Source: an uncultured Kineothrix sp. (lineage in GTDB: Bacteria; Bacillota; Clostridia; Lachnospirales; Lachnospiraceae). Taken from it: a DNA stretch of 16,225 nucleotides. The DNA is taken from assembly GCA_910587275.1 (NCBI GenBank), contig CAJUMD010000079.1, positions 1 to 16,225 of the forward strand, read 5' to 3'. Under the pieces are notes generated by a model. It saw nothing but the letters and a program-made list of their open reading frames with translations. It did not search any database and was not told the origin of the DNA. The position numbers were made by a program, and so were the translations under genes. Every line of letters begins with the position of its first letter. Positions within the stretch are counted from its first letter, which is position 1. Shown piece after piece: positions 15,219 to 16,225 of this stretch.

Positions 15219-15413
15219 ATGATTTTGTCGGAAACCTTATGGAAGCATCTTGCGGATATTGATGAAGAATGCAATGAGATGATGGACAGGCTTGTGGGGC
15301 AGATGGCAAAGAAAGAGGGTGTGACGGAGCAGTTAAAATCCGATGACTGGCTATGTTGGCTTCAGAAGATGAACAGCATCAGGAGCAGGACGGAAGAAAT
15401 AGTTTATTATTGA
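15219..15413 (+). pseudogene. Truncated TnpV-like protein (C-terminal half)
   Basis: The 64-residue frame contains LADIDEECNEMMDRLVGQMA, then GVTEQLKSDDWLCWLQKMNS and a following TEEIV stretch. This matches by eye the C-terminal half of TnpV proteins from Firmicutes transposons, which read about LADID...QM...GVTEQLKAEN...W...MNNIR...EIV and are about 120 residues long. The likeness continues upstream of the ATG in the same frame (FYSY, from about 15207), but TAA at 15201 closes that frame. The N-terminal half is therefore missing. No recombinase gene is next to it. I treat it as a decayed mobile-element remnant. A functional short protein cannot be excluded, because a GGAAGAAGG sequence lies about 20 nt upstream. 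Confidence 0.7.
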
Positions 15414-15540
15414 CAGTAAGAAATGGGTTTTCACCGTACATCCTGTTACGGCTTGCCCGTTTCTTTTTTATAGCCAGAATATCGTACAGTGGATTGCGAA
15501 AAAAACAAATTAAACTTCCTGTCGAATTATGGTAGTATTT

Positions 15541-15734
15541 ATCTGGGACTGCCAAGATGGTAGGCGGTTAGCCCTCTCCGGAGGGACGCCATCGGCAGCA
15601 AAGATAATAACAAGACACAGAAATAGCCGCCCTCCCGACCAAAGGATGCGGCTATAGCTGTAACTGACTAATCGGGCTAACCGTCTATCGGCAGCTCCTG
15701 TTGGGCATCTGTTGACGCAGATGCCCTTCTTTAT
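15541..15734 (+). ncRNA. Structured small-transcript region, possible remnant of a type I toxin locus
   Basis: A plus-strand region with no long ORF but dense base pairing. CTGCC (15549-15553) and 15559-15574 can pair with GGCAG (15690-15694) and 15674-15689, a long-range stem of about 21 bp. Alternatively CTGCC-AA-GATGG (15549-15560) pairs with CCATCGGCAG (15589-15598), with a CCCTC/GAGGG hairpin inside (15572-15585). ATAGCCGC (15623-15630) and GCGGCTAT (15648-15655) form another perfect hairpin. The region ends in an intrinsic terminator. The layout, an AGAAATAGCCGCC-like frame end followed by a GGGCTAACCGTC segment, recalls from memory the 3' part of small holin-like toxin loci in Firmicutes transposons. 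No hydrophobic toxin ORF is present. The family name is uncertain; the structure is seen directly. A weak promoter candidate (TTAAAC 15510-15515, 17 bp, TAGTAT 15533-15538) lies just upstream. Confidence 0.5.
15703..15734 (+). terminator. Intrinsic terminator of the structured transcript
   Basis: GGGCATCTG (15703-15711) and CAGATGCCC (15718-15726) form a perfect 9-bp stem with a 6-nt loop, followed by TTCTTTAT. The T-rich side is on the plus strand only, so it ends plus-strand transcription from the 15.55-kb region. It does not serve the minus-strand gene that stops at 15774. Confidence 0.8.
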
Positions 15735-15773
15735 GTTCAATATACCACAATATTCAGAGTGCCGCAAGCATTT

Positions 15774-16225
15774 TTAGCGGTTATCCGATTCGTTCCCTTT
15801 CTTCTTTTCCCTTGATTTGTAGACATTAAACTGGTTCTTGCACCTCTGGCTGCAAAACTCATTCCCCTTCCGGCTTGCGACAAAGGTTTTCTTACAGTGT
15901 TTGCACATGTGCATATCACTGTTCTTATCCGTGAGCATAAATGAGAAACACATCTGCACCATGACGAGCAGGGAATGGAAATCCCATACGATAACGGGCA
16001 AATCCTTTTCAAGCGCGATCCGGTAAGTCGGGGCTATGCCGTCGAAAGCGGAAATGCCCTGACGGTACAGGCTGCGCGTCTGTTCATCAATCGTATCATA
16101 ATCCATAACATAGCTGATGTGTTCACTGTTCAGCTTCAAAAGCCGGCTCCTGACAGCCACGGTGGGAAAGTCCTGCCCGCAGATACGGACAGATTCCCGT
16201 GTGGAGCAGCAGATTTCCAGCATTA
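15774..16225 (-). CDS. C-terminal part of a Cys4 zinc-finger protein, cut by the window edge
   Basis: The last 149 or so residues of a protein whose frame is still open at the right edge, so the Met at 16223 is probably internal. Near the C-terminus CKHC (C107 and C110) and CSQRC (C124 and C128, counted from that Met) form a C-x2-C-x13-C-x3-C zinc ribbon, followed by NQFNVYKSREKKK, a basic tail. This resembles small zinc-finger proteins often found in Clostridia mobile elements, broadly like the CGNR or DUF6076 types. The upstream part has a hydrophobic VIVWDFHSLLVMVQMCF stretch that looks like a buried helix. Neighbouring TnpV debris supports a mobile-element origin. The function is unknown. 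Confidence 0.6.
   Translation of the reverse strand, partial: MLEICCSTRESVRICGQDFPTVAVRSRLLKLNSEHISYVMDYDTIDEQTRSLYRQGISAFDGIAPTYRIALEKDLPVIVWDFHSLLVMVQMCFSFMLTDKNSDMHMCKHCKKTFVASRKGNEFCSQRCKNQFNVYKSREKKKGNESDNR

Noticed and set aside
15510..15767. 85-codon minus-strand ORF across the structured RNA
   Set aside because: It runs through the terminator and all paired segments on the opposite strand, has no ribosome binding site, and its composition reflects the inverted repeats.

Overview
The window looks like chromosome from a Lachnospiraceae-type member of the Clostridia. The base composition is moderate, the genes carry AGGAGG-type ribosome binding sites, and there are sigma-A promoters. 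The gene set includes HPr kinase with an HPr-like protein, RapZ, WhiA and PocR-type sensors, and a TnpV remnant of the kind common in gut Firmicutes sits near the right end. I see no tRNA, rRNA, CRISPR array or intact insertion sequence.

Layout: (1) Positions 1-262 are a promoter region with a strong sigma-A promoter and a 9-bp inverted repeat. They lead into ftsH (263-2677), a membrane AAA+ metalloprotease with unusually long low-complexity tails. (2) A 15-bp hairpin enclosing a well-initiated 25-codon small ORF separates ftsH from uvrC (2789-4654), the nucleotide excision repair endonuclease. (3) Two strong hairpins (4679-4757) separate uvrC from a convergent two-gene signalling operon on the minus strand. 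It is transcribed from about 8695 leftwards: a stand-alone receiver protein with a degenerate N-terminal domain (8663-7479), then a large PocR-domain hybrid histidine kinase with HisKA, HATPase, pseudo-receiver, receiver and HPt modules (7459-4769). (4) From a divergent promoter at 8770-8798 runs a six-gene plus-strand operon: hprK, a ROK-family glucokinase, murB, rapZ, whiA and an HPr-like gene, closed by a terminator at 14016-14043. (5) A diacylglycerol/lipid kinase gene follows (14112-15116). (6) From about 15120 to the right edge the character changes to mobile-element debris. It holds the C-terminal half of a TnpV protein, a highly structured terminator-ended small transcript region (15541-15734), and the end of a minus-strand gene for a Cys4 zinc-finger protein that runs off the window.

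How the genes work together: the hprK operon joins carbon-state sensing (HPr kinase/phosphorylase, a sugar kinase, RapZ) to cell-wall precursor synthesis (MurB) and to the conserved rapZ-whiA pair. The last gene encodes an HPr-like protein with Glu at position 15, where PTS HPr has its phospho-accepting His, but with Ser46 intact. It therefore looks like a Crh-type regulatory partner of HprK rather than a sugar-transport phosphocarrier. The yvcK-type gene that lies between rapZ and whiA in Bacillus is absent.

The most interesting points are the E15/S46 HPr paralogue, the Arg in place of Ser/Thr in the RapZ P-loop, the two mutually exclusive folds of the 15.6-kb RNA region, and the small ORF with its sequestered ribosome binding site between ftsH and uvrC. 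All assignments come from reading motifs; no database search was run.
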